In this document: piece after piece, positions 20,525-29,036 of the stretch | Position numbering within the stretch: the stretch's first letter is position 1 | How the letters are laid out: every line of letters starts with the position of its first letter | Assembly (NCBI RefSeq): GCF_041080865.1 | Contig: NZ_CP160906.1 | Coordinates: forward strand, 2,108,001-2,172,000 | DNA length: 64,000 nt | Direction of reading: 5' to 3' | Source of the DNA: Psychromonas sp. MME1 | Lineage (GTDB): Bacteria > Pseudomonadota > Gammaproteobacteria > Enterobacterales > Psychromonadaceae | The notes under the pieces: model-generated | Databases searched by the model: none | Told to the model about the DNA's origin: nothing | The model's input: the letters and a program-made list of their open reading frames with translations, nothing else | Made by a program: the position numbers and the translations under genes

Positions 20525-20549
20525 TTTATGAAGGAAATTATTGCGAGTG

Positions 20550-22907
20550 TTATTGGACAACCGTGTTACATAGCATATTCCAATATTTGGGTAATAGTTT
20601 TAGCTCACCCGTTACATTGACGGTTTCTGTAAATACAATATCGGTTGCCGAACGACCAATCATAATTTCAAATTCACCCGGCTCGACAACACGTTGATGC
20701 TGATTGTCCGTAAAGTTAAGCATATCAACGGGTAATTCAAAGGTGACTTGCTTTGTTTCGCCAACGTTAATATCTACTCTTGTAAAACCTTTTAATTCAC
20801 GAATAGGTCTGACTAAAGAACATAACTTATCTTTTACGTATAGCTGCACAACTTCACAACCATCCATAGCCCCCGTATTTTCAATTTCAACCGATACTTT
20901 TATAACGCCATTAATATCGACAATTGAGTTTTCAATCGACATATTTTTATAATCGAAATTCGTATAGGTTAAACCATATCCAAAATTATATTTTGAACCA
21001 AAGTGGTAGGCTATCGGTGTACCGCTGCTCTTCAATTTATGATTGTAGTAATAAGGTACCGCCCCAACATTTTTAGGTATAGTTAACGTCAAACGGCCTG
21101 ATGGCAACTGTTTACCCGTTATTATATCGACAATTGCATCGGCACCTTCTTGGCCAGGAGCCCAACCAAAAATAACAGCAGCTGCTTTTTCTTCTGCACC
21201 ATTGAGGTTATATGGACGGCCGCCTGTAACAAGAATAACAACAGGTTTACCTGTTTCAAGCGCGGCGTCAATTAGCGCTTGTTGTACGCCAGGTAAATCG
21301 AGACTATCAGTATCAGAGCCTTCCCCGATGGTACCCGTTTGGAATAAACCAGCTAAGTCTCCTACGCAAACTAATGCGATATCAGCATCTGCAATCACTG
21401 CCGCGGCTGCAGATATTTGACTAATATCTTGCGATACAGGGGATTCCATTTTTTGCCCCATAGCCAGATCGACATCACCAGGAAAAACCGGTGCATTCGC
21501 ATGACGTTCCGTCAATATTTCACAGCCTTTAATATATTCAACGTTTTCAAATTGATCTTTAACGGCTTCTAATATCGTTTTTGATACTTTTTCGTCATCG
21601 CCAAGACTACTCAGTATAAGATGAACAGGAAAACTATAGCCACCGAGTAAAGCCAGCTGATCATCTGCGGTTGGCCCAACAACGGCTATTTTTTTCTGCG
21701 AGTTAAGTGGCAGAGTGCCATCATTTTCTAATAAGACTATCGACTGAGACGCGACTTTATAGGCAACATCGATGGCTTGCTGTGACTGAATTTCAATATG
21801 ATCTTCCGAACAATAAGGATTTTCAAATAAACCAAGTTCAAATTTAACTTTTAAAACACGTGCAACTATCTCATCAATTTTGGCTTCAGAGATAAGCCCT
21901 CTTTCCATCGCGTCTTGAATATGAGTAGCACAAGCATCATCCGGTAGTTCGATATCTAAACCTGCATTAAAAGCTAGTGCAGCGGCTTCAGCTCTATCTG
22001 CTGCAATTCCATGATGAGAAACCAATAATTCAATACCACCGTAATCGGCTACAATCAAACCATCAAATCCCCATTGATCACGCAAAACAGTTGTTAATAA
22101 GTATTTAGAAGAGTGACAAGGTTCATTATCGATATCGTGATAAGCAGGCATAACAGAACCAGCATTACCTAATTTAACGGCCATTTCAAAGGGGAGTAAG
22201 AATGTGTCATTGAGTTCTTTAAAACCCAGATGTACCGGAGCGTGGTTGCGCGCACCTTCACTAAATGAATGCCCTACATAGTGTTTTAATGTCGCTAATA
22301 CGTCACGTTTATCACCTTGAAGACCTTTAACATAACTTGTAGCAATCACACCGACATGGTAGGGATCTTCCCCTAGTGTCTCTTCTGTTCTTCCCCAGCG
22401 AACATCACGTGATACATCAAGAACTGGAGCTAAACCATGATGTGCCCCTACTTGGCGAACTTCCTTACCAATTGCTTGGCCCATCTCTTCAATCAGATCA
22501 GGATTCCAAGTATGACCATAATTAAGTGACGAAGGAAATAACGTAGCGCCTTTTGCCATAAGCCCCACTAAACACTCTTCATGAGACATCGCAGGAATGC
22601 CTAAACGTGTCTCTTCCACGAGAAATTTCTGAAGCAAATTCAGTGCTTTTACACCATCATCTGCACTAATCGTATATGTACCAAGAGGGCGAGTAATTTG
22701 ACCTAAGCCATGCTTTAAGCGCTCTTTAATTGGCTTACGGGAATCTCCCGTAGACATTTCTAATTCACAATCTTTATGCTCTCCCGTTGGACTTAAAAGT
22801 AGCCACTGAGCACTTAGCTGGGCAATTTTTTCATCCATAGTCATCAGGCTCATTAAATCATCCAATCTTTCTTGAATTGAATAATGCGGGTTTTTATAAA
22901 TACTCAT
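20550..22907 (-). CDS. GH3 beta-glucosidase (copy 1)
   Basis: 785 residues, no signal peptide, so cytoplasmic. It has the usual GH3 order: TIM barrel (about 1-350), alpha/beta sandwich (about 385-630) and fibronectin-III-like C-terminal domain (about 680-775). The nucleophile Asp is in GLIVADYGG; substrate-binding KHYVGHS and RTEETLGEDPYHVG motifs are intact. It should remove terminal beta-glucosyl (or xylosyl) residues from imported oligomers. AGGTG precedes the ATG. It probably forms an operon with the phosphorylase downstream, and a paired CCAAAT operator lies 84 bases upstream. A near-identical paralogue is at 41932-44307. Confidence 0.93.
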   Translation of the reverse strand: MSIYKNPHYSIQERLDDLMSLMTMDEKIAQLSAQWLLLSPTGEHKDCELEMSTGDSRKPIKERLKHGLGQITRPLGTYTISADDGVKALNLLQKFLVEETRLGIPAMSHEECLVGLMAKGATLFPSSLNYGHTWNPDLIEEMGQAIGKEVRQVGAHHGLAPVLDVSRDVRWGRTEETLGEDPYHVGVIATSYVKGLQGDKRDVLATLKHYVGHSFSEGARNHAPVHLGFKELNDTFLLPFEMAVKLGNAGSVMPAYHDIDNEPCHSSKYLLTTVLRDQWGFDGLIVADYGGIELLVSHHGIAADRAEAAALAFNAGLDIELPDDACATHIQDAMERGLISEAKIDEIVARVLKVKFELGLFENPYCSEDHIEIQSQQAIDVAYKVASQSIVLLENDGTLPLNSQKKIAVVGPTADDQLALLGGYSFPVHLILSSLGDDEKVSKTILEAVKDQFENVEYIKGCEILTERHANAPVFPGDVDLAMGQKMESPVSQDISQISAAAAVIADADIALVCVGDLAGLFQTGTIGEGSDTDSLDLPGVQQALIDAALETGKPVVILVTGGRPYNLNGAEEKAAAVIFGWAPGQEGADAIVDIITGKQLPSGRLTLTIPKNVGAVPYYYNHKLKSSGTPIAYHFGSKYNFGYGLTYTNFDYKNMSIENSIVDINGVIKVSVEIENTGAMDGCEVVQLYVKDKLCSLVRPIRELKGFTRVDINVGETKQVTFELPVDMLNFTDNQHQRVVEPGEFEIMIGRSATDIVFTETVNVTGELKLLPKYWNMLCNTVVQ

Positions 22908-22990
22908 ACAGGCTGCACCTTTTTTTATTAAAACTTAAAGTGGCAATAATATGAGCGATTTCAAAAAATTTAATCAGGATCTAGCGCACA

Positions 22991-23029
22991 GTTGCCAAAT
23001 CAGTGAATCAATCAACCAGATATCACAAT
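22991..23029 (+). promoter_or_regulatory. Candidate XylR-like operator, GH3 copy 1
   Basis: Two direct half-sites, CCAAAT at 22995 and CCAGAT at 23016, exactly 21 bp apart, the second followed by ATCACAAT. It lies between regulator copy 1 and the GH3 gene. The same arrangement precedes five other genes here. Confidence 0.6.
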
Positions 23030-23077
23030 GTGACGCAGCTACGAATTTTTTATATGGTTCTCTTTCACAGAAGAAGA

Positions 23078-24172
23078 TTAAGCCATTGTTCCCTTTCGAT
23101 ACTCTAACGGCGTATAATTAAATTGCTTTCGATATACTTTATAAAAATAACTTAGATTTGGATAGCCACATTGTAAGGCGATGCTCTCGATTGAGTCATG
23201 ACTGCTTCTGAGTAATTTTTTAGACTTAGAAAGTCTTAAATCTGATAAATATTGATGTACGCTTACCCCTTTACAAGCAATGAAACGATTCTCTAAAGTC
23301 CTGCGAGATACCCGGCAAAAATCAACAACTTGTTGAACTTTTATATTCATATGAAAATTATTGTGCAAATAATACAGGGCTTTACTGACAATATCATTTT
23401 GACTTTCCATGGTTATCGTTGACTTTCCATGTATTAAACTCACAGGCTGATACTTTTCGTGCACTATTCGTTTAAGACGTTTGGCTTTAACTAAAACCTC
23501 TACACAGCGTTGCCCAATTTCATAGGGATCATGATTAACAGAGCTTAATGGAATGGCTGAAATAGCATTCTCTGAATCATCACAATCCGTACCGATAATC
23601 GAGACTTGCTTTGGCACTTCTACATTTCTTTCAATACAAAAATTAACTAACTTTCTTGCCGAGCGATCTGTCGCACAATAAACGCCTAGAGGAAATTTCC
23701 TCAACGCGATAGCCTCATGTATATCATTAAAGTACTTAAACTCTAATTCATTGGCGTGTTTCTCAAAGCACTCTAATCTTTCAGTCGCCCATCCCGTATT
23801 ACACTCCCGAGGCTCCATATAAAATGCAACATTCTCAATGTCATTTTGCATAAATTGCCCTAATGCTAGGCAAGCAAAGTGGTCATTATCATTCACTAAC
23901 GTTGACACAGATTCAGGGGGATTTTGTATTCTATAACCAGAGAAGATCAGAATATTCGTATTTAAGCGGGGAATAACTCTATAGCGATCTCCCTTATCAA
24001 AATCTGCAATCACATAATCCCAATGCTGGGAAAGTATATCTTCAGCATGCTCAATCGAGTCAATAGTGATAGTAAACTTCAATTGATACTCATCGACTTT
24101 TGATTTTATACCTTTCAACACTTCCCTATCAAAATGAAACATTGTATCGATCAACAGTAATAATTTAGTCAT
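23078..24172 (-). CDS. XylR-like AraC-family regulator, copy 1
   Basis: 364 residues with the XylR architecture: an N-terminal periplasmic-binding-protein-like ligand domain (about 1-255) opening MTKLLLLIDTMFHFDRE and an AraC-type double helix-turn-helix at the C-terminus (about 265-362) ending in QCGYPNLSYFYKVYRKQFNYTPLEYR. It is much closer to the copies at 24848 and 44493 than to the true XylR at 55767, so the effector is probably a gluco- or cello-type sugar; that is inference. It lies just upstream of GH3 copy 1, with an operator between them. Confidence 0.9.
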   Translation of the reverse strand: MTKLLLLIDTMFHFDREVLKGIKSKVDEYQLKFTITIDSIEHAEDILSQHWDYVIADFDKGDRYRVIPRLNTNILIFSGYRIQNPPESVSTLVNDNDHFACLALGQFMQNDIENVAFYMEPRECNTGWATERLECFEKHANELEFKYFNDIHEAIALRKFPLGVYCATDRSARKLVNFCIERNVEVPKQVSIIGTDCDDSENAISAIPLSSVNHDPYEIGQRCVEVLVKAKRLKRIVHEKYQPVSLIHGKSTITMESQNDIVSKALYYLHNNFHMNIKVQQVVDFCRVSRRTLENRFIACKGVSVHQYLSDLRLSKSKKLLRSSHDSIESIALQCGYPNLSYFYKVYRKQFNYTPLEYRKGTMA

Positions 24173-24847
24173 AGGTATACCATACAGTGTCAGTAAAATG
24201 GAGGCCTACATAGAGGCAATAATAATTTTTAATGAATAAATTAACGTGAATAATAATGGTTATGAGATGTGCTGTCAGGCTAAAATCGACAAACTAGAAG
24301 GCTATTGATCTCCTTATCTTCTAACCATTTTTGTTACCATAACACCAGTAAACAGCTTTAGAAATCTGTTAAATAACAAGACATTCCAGCTGATTTGTTG
24401 ATATTCATTCCTTGAGCTTTTTATCAATATTGGTCGATTCATCAAGGCTGTTTGTAACCGTACAGTTAGCCACCCAAGAATAAGGGGGTTTAAGGATATA
24501 TTCAAATTTCTAATTGGTATTATCCATTACTTTGATGCATCCATCACAGCAATATAATTTTTCACGTAAATCATTTGGTGGGAATAGCTTGAGTTTTTTA
24601 TTAACCGATATTAAGGAGTGAATTGATAACCTGATGCGTTTAATTCGAACTAAAGGATTATTAATAGCAATTATTAGCGATGGCCATAACTGCTTACCTT
24701 GCCAAATCGTTCGATTAACATATCTGTTGGTATAAATAAGCAGTTACACTGTTTTTAATTTATTGCAGTGCCCAAACTTTGAATCATGTAAAATCTGATC
24801 CCGACTTTAATAAAACCTTCAACTAACTGAATGCCCAGGCCGTTAAT
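24173..24847. other. Intergenic region between two regulator genes
   Basis: 675 bases with no convincing gene. The short minus-strand frame at 24314-24505 has no recognisable features or ribosome-binding site. The promoter of regulator copy 1 must be here. No 21-bp spaced operator pair was found. Confidence 0.5.
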
Positions 24848-25945
24848 TTACATTGCATTAAGTCCTTGACGATACTCACAAGGAGTGTAATCAAATTGTT
24901 TTCTATAGATTTGATACAGATAACTTTGATTAGGGTAACCACATTGTAAGGCGATACTCTCTATCGAGTCTTTACTATTCCTGAGTAGTTTTTTAGACTT
25001 AAGAATACGCAAAGTCGCTAAATATTGGTGTACGCTTACCCCTTTACATTTAATAAAGCGATTATCTAACGTCTTACGAGATACTCTACAATAATCAAGA
25101 ACTTGTTGAACTTTTATATTGAAATGAAAATTATTATGTAAATAATAAAGTGCTTTGTTTACAATGTGATCCTGATTTATCTCTTCTTGTGTTGATTTTT
25201 TATTCATTAAACTAGCAGGCTGAAACTTCTCATGCAATACTCTTTTGAATCGTTTTGCTTTAAGTAGCACATCCATGCAGCGCTGTCCTAACATATAAGG
25301 GTCATGGTTAACGGAACTTAACGGCAAAGGAGAGATAGAACGTTCAGCATCGTCACAGTCTGTCCCTATAATAGAAACCTGCGTTGGCACTGCAATATTT
25401 CTTTCAGTGCAAAAGTTGACCAACTTTCTTGCCGAACGATCGGAAGCACAGTAAACCCCTAAAGGAAATTGCCTTGAAGCAATCGCTTCTTTGACATTTT
25501 CAAAATATTTAAATTCGAGCCGATTCGCGTGATTATCGAACGTTTGTTTTCGTTCATTCGCCCAACCTGCATTGCATTCTCTGGGTTCCATGTAAAATGC
25601 AACATTATGAATATCATTTTGCAGGAATTGTCCTAATGCTAAGCAAGCAAACTGTTCATTATCGTTAACCAAGGTCGATACAGACTCTGGAGGGTGTTCA
25701 ATGGCATAACTAGAATATATAAGGACATTAGAATTTAAACGCGGAATAATTCGGTGGCGATCTCCTTTATCAAAATCAGCAATAACGTAATCCCATTGCT
25801 CGGACAAAATCTCATCGGCATGTTCGATAGATTCAATAGCAATCGTCAATTTTAATTGATATTCGTCAATTTTGGCTTTAATACCTTTTAATATTTCTCG
25901 ATCATAATAGAACCTAGTATCAATCAACAATAATAATTTATTCAT
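24848..25945 (-). CDS. XylR-like AraC-family regulator, copy 2
   Basis: 365 residues from the ATG at 25945, chosen because it aligns with the starts of its paralogues; an in-frame ATG at 25957 is possible. Domains as in copy 1: PBP-like sensor (SIIGTDCDDAERSISPLPLS, ADFDKGDRH) and C-terminal AraC helix-turn-helix (VQQVLDYCRVSRKTLDNRF, QCGYPNQSYLYQIYRKQFDY). Unlike copies 1 and 3 it is not followed by a glycosidase; it sits between the orphan ATPase gene and copy 1, with 675 empty bases downstream, which may mark a lost target gene. Confidence 0.9.
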   Translation of the reverse strand: MNKLLLLIDTRFYYDREILKGIKAKIDEYQLKLTIAIESIEHADEILSEQWDYVIADFDKGDRHRIIPRLNSNVLIYSSYAIEHPPESVSTLVNDNEQFACLALGQFLQNDIHNVAFYMEPRECNAGWANERKQTFDNHANRLEFKYFENVKEAIASRQFPLGVYCASDRSARKLVNFCTERNIAVPTQVSIIGTDCDDAERSISPLPLSSVNHDPYMLGQRCMDVLLKAKRFKRVLHEKFQPASLMNKKSTQEEINQDHIVNKALYYLHNNFHFNIKVQQVLDYCRVSRKTLDNRFIKCKGVSVHQYLATLRILKSKKLLRNSKDSIESIALQCGYPNQSYLYQIYRKQFDYTPCEYRQGLNAM

Positions 25946-26091
25946 ATTAATATCCATTTAATATATCTATTTATTAACTTAATCACGATCAAAATAAAGC
26001 AGAGCATGCCAATTACCGAAAGCAAGAAAACACGCTCTTTATACCCAAACGACTTCATAACTAGAGAAATTTGGATATTAAACATTCAAAA

Positions 26092-27186
26092 TTATCTCGC
26101 GATCACCTCTTCAGTTTGTGAATCAAAAAGATGCATTTTTGTCTTATCAATATACAGATCAATTATCTGCCCCTCTTCGATTAAATCACTGGATAGCGTT
26201 TCAACGGTCAATATACACTTACCAAACTGTGTTTCTAAATGTATGTTAGCACCCAATAATTCGAATGTTTCCACTTTCACTTTAATAGCGACCGAATCTT
26301 CAAGTAACTCTGCAGATAAATGTATGTCACTTGGGCGTATGCCAATTAATACATTTTGATTTTTCTGAACTTGCATACTGTTTGTTGGCAAAGGAAGCGT
26401 TTCACCCGCAACTTCAATATATAAACTTTCCGCTTGTTGTATTTTACCTTCGAGTAAATTCATTGATGGACTACCAATGAAACCAGCCACAAATTTATTC
26501 GCGGGTCTATTATAAATCTCTTCAGGCGTACCAACTTGTGCGATATGCCCACCATGTAAAACCACAATTCGATCAGCTAATGTCATAGCCTCGACCTGGT
26601 CATGTGTAACATAAATTGTTGTTTTCTTTATTTTTCTATGGAGCTCTTTAATTTCACTGCGCATCGCATTGCGCAGCTTTGCATCTAAATTAGAAAGAGG
26701 CTCATCGAATAAAAACACCTCTGGTGTACGTACCATGGCTCTGCCCATCGCAACACGTTGTCTCTGCCCTCCAGACAATGCTTTGGGTTTACGGTTTAAT
26801 AATGGAGTTAATTGCAGCATATCCGTGATAGGTCTAACCTTTTTTTCTATTTCAGCTTTCTTTAAACCAGAAAGCTTCAAAGAAAATGCGATATTATCGT
26901 AAACAGTCATATGAGGGTATAAAGCATAGCTCTGGAATACCATTGCAATATTTCTGTCTTTAGGCTCCATATCATTAATAACATCATCACCAATAATAAT
27001 ATCGCCACCAGAAATATCTTCCAATCCAGCTAACATCCGTAATGTTGTTGATTTTCCACAGCCCGAAGGACCAAGGAACACAATAAACTCCCCTTCTTTT
27101 ATTTTTAAATTGAAATTTTTAACAACGTGTACATTGCCAGGATAAATTTTATCTATATTTTTGAATTCTATTGAAGCCATTCTCAT
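26092..27186 (-). CDS. Orphan MsmX/UgpC-type sugar ABC ATPase
   Basis: 364 residues. Walker [10 protein letters not shown], signature [14 protein letters not shown], Walker [17 protein letters not shown], switch His in VTHDQ and the C-terminal MalK-type regulatory domain are intact. AAGG lies before the ATG at 27186. It is closely related to the ATPase at 15526 but has no permease or binding-protein genes beside it; it follows aldose 1-epimerase by 47 bases, presumably in the same transcript. It could energize the importer at 12390-15514 as an alternative subunit, or serve a transporter elsewhere, as MsmX does in Bacillus. Confidence 0.92.
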   Translation of the reverse strand: MRMASIEFKNIDKIYPGNVHVVKNFNLKIKEGEFIVFLGPSGCGKSTTLRMLAGLEDISGGDIIIGDDVINDMEPKDRNIAMVFQSYALYPHMTVYDNIAFSLKLSGLKKAEIEKKVRPITDMLQLTPLLNRKPKALSGGQRQRVAMGRAMVRTPEVFLFDEPLSNLDAKLRNAMRSEIKELHRKIKKTTIYVTHDQVEAMTLADRIVVLHGGHIAQVGTPEEIYNRPANKFVAGFIGSPSMNLLEGKIQQAESLYIEVAGETLPLPTNSMQVQKNQNVLIGIRPSDIHLSAELLEDSVAIKVKVETFELLGANIHLETQFGKCILTVETLSSDLIEEGQIIDLYIDKTKMHLFDSQTEEVIAR

Positions 27187-27233
27187 TTCTACCTTAATTT
27201 AGTCTATCGAATTAACATTATTTAGTTTAAATT

Positions 27234-28278
27234 TTATGAATTTTCATTGGATATCAATTGGAATATAACCTTGTGCTTATAAGGTCTTTGAGGTGTATAA
27301 ATGCATTGCTTTTTATACGTATCCATATTGATTTGATCTGGATAATGCTGAGTTTCTAAACACAAACCAGCATATTGCTGGTATGTTTGGCCATTTCGAC
27401 CAGTAACATTCTTTAAAAAGTTTCCTGAATAAAACTGAAGACCACTTTGATCCGCATAAACTCTCAAAAATAGCCCACTTTTCGCACTATACGCAGTGGC
27501 AGCAAATTGAATGCCTTCTCCCTCAAGACACCAACAATGGTCAAAGCCCTTTGATTATCGCTAATTCACGAGGTTGAGCAAGAACATCTTTACGTAATTT
27601 TTTAGGTTTACGGAAATCCATCACGGTATTTTCTACGGCACACTTATCAACCGGGATAGAAAAATCATCCGTTACGAAGTATTTTTCAGCATTAATAGTA
27701 AGCGAATGATCAAGTACATCACCTCCACCATTAAGATTAAAATAGGTATGTTGTGTTAAATTAACAGGGGTATCACGATCAACATTTGCTAAGTAATCAA
27801 CCATTAATTCATTATCATTGTTCAACGTATATGAGACGTAAATCTCCATGTTCGCAGGAAAACCACCTTCAAGATAAGCAATGTTTGTTCTTAGGGTAAC
27901 AGAAGTTGCTGATACCGCTTCCAGTACCCATTTCTTTTTATGGATTGCACATGAGCCTCCATGCAAATGATTGCGGCCCTCGTTTTGATCAACAACAATT
28001 TGCTCACCATTGAGTTCAAATTTTCCCTGTGCAATACGATTAGCCCAAGGACCAACAACAGAGCCAAGAAAAACATCACCATCTAAATATTCTTGAGGAG
28101 AGTCATATCCCAGTACAATATTTTTTATGTCTCCTACTTTATCTTTAACATATAAATTAACGATAGTTGCCCCTAAATTTGATATGTCAACTTGGATACC
28201 ATTATCATTAGACAGTGTATATAATTGGTATTCACCCCAAGGCTTACTTTTAATTTGCCGCCTCTCTTTGAGTAACAT
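27234..28278 (-). pseudogene. galM: Aldose 1-epimerase (galM-type), one frameshift
   Basis: Two frames, 28278-27541 and 27467-27234, together make one mutarotase of about 347 residues. Removing one C from the run at 27547-27549 gives the continuous segment IIKGFDHCWCLEG. NEGRNHLHGG, the catalytic His in VNLTQHTYFNL and the catalytic Glu in CLETQHYPDQ are present. It interconverts alpha and beta anomers of glucose and similar sugars released by the glycosidases. A second, intact copy is at 57061-58098. The lesion is one base in a homopolymer and may be a sequence error. Confidence 0.88.
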
Positions 28279-28410
28279 AACGTTTCCTAACTCCCTATTT
28301 CAAAGGGCAACAACAATGATATTTTGTTGGACCTTTTTAATAAATTTAAACTTAAGTGGTAGTAATATGAGTGATTCTCGAAAAAATTAATCTATATCCG
28401 GCGCACAATT

Positions 28411-28446
28411 ACAAAATTAGTGAATCAATGAACCAAATATCACAAT
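28411..28446 (+). promoter_or_regulatory. Candidate XylR-like operator, galM
   Basis: ACAAAAT-type half-site (CAAAAT at 28412) and CCAAAT at 28433, 21 bp apart, the second followed by ATCACAAT. The flanks are clearly homologous to the region upstream of GH3 copy 1. Confidence 0.6.
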
Positions 28447-28513
28447 AAAATAATTACAAAATCTCCCTCTTTTTGCCCTCTTTCAACAAAATAATATACG
28501 ACGGAGCTCTCTT

Positions 28514-28618
28514 TCAATACTCGAACGACGCATAATTGAATTGCTTTCGATAGCGTTGATAAAGATAATTTTGCTTTGTATAACCACATTGTGAGGCTAT
28601 GTTATGGGTTGAATAATG
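28514..28618 (-). pseudogene. Relic C-terminus of a fourth XylR-like regulator
   Basis: The minus strand encodes 34 residues ending in a stop, including NIASQCGYTKQNYLYQRYRK, which align with the last 35-40 residues of the three intact regulators (IALQCGYPNLSYFYKVYRKQ). Nothing recognisable precedes it, so the gene was truncated. It occupies the same place relative to an operator and a downstream gene as regulator copies 1 and 3. Confidence 0.85.
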
Positions 28619-28884
28619 ACCGTTTTTAGGCCATTTTGGGGAATTGTAAAATCGCAAATCGGATTAATATCCACTTCTCGAACATGGGTTCTTGCCCTTG
28701 TAGCAAGTAAGAGCGTCTGAAATGCTCAGTTAAGAGACATTCTTAGCTTTGGACGTTTCATCGTTTAACTACATATATTTTAAGCTTCATAAAAACACGC
28801 TATTGTTATACTTTTCCACTCAGACAGACTAATAGACTAGATTCATCGCTCGCATATTTCTGGTCGAAGATGCAGATCACAATT

Positions 28885-28920
28885 ACCAAATAGACGAGTT
28901 CCGTTATCAAATATCACAAT
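28885..28920 (+). promoter_or_regulatory. Candidate XylR-like operator, GH9
   Basis: CCAAAT at 28886 and TCAAAT at 28907, 21 bp apart, the second followed by ATCACAAT. It lies 117 bases upstream of the GH9 start, here in the same orientation as the gene. Confidence 0.6.
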
Positions 28921-29036
28921 TGAAGAAAATAACTAAAAGGATAAATATATCCTCACTATTTGAAGTTAATAAAACAACTAACCATTTAGCTTTTTATTTC
29001 GGATAAAATTTATCGCATCATATAACGGAGTTTTTC

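Larger units (their letters stand above)
28279..29036. other. Divergent intergenic region galM / GH9
   Basis: 758 bases containing two candidate 21-bp operator pairs (28411-28446 for galM and 28885-28920 for GH9) and the relic of a fourth XylR-like regulator (28514-28618). The rest is without recognisable genes. Confidence 0.7.

Noticed and set aside
24314-24505. 63-codon minus-strand frame between the two regulators
   Set aside because: No start signal, no recognisable motif and atypical composition; chance frame in AT-rich DNA.
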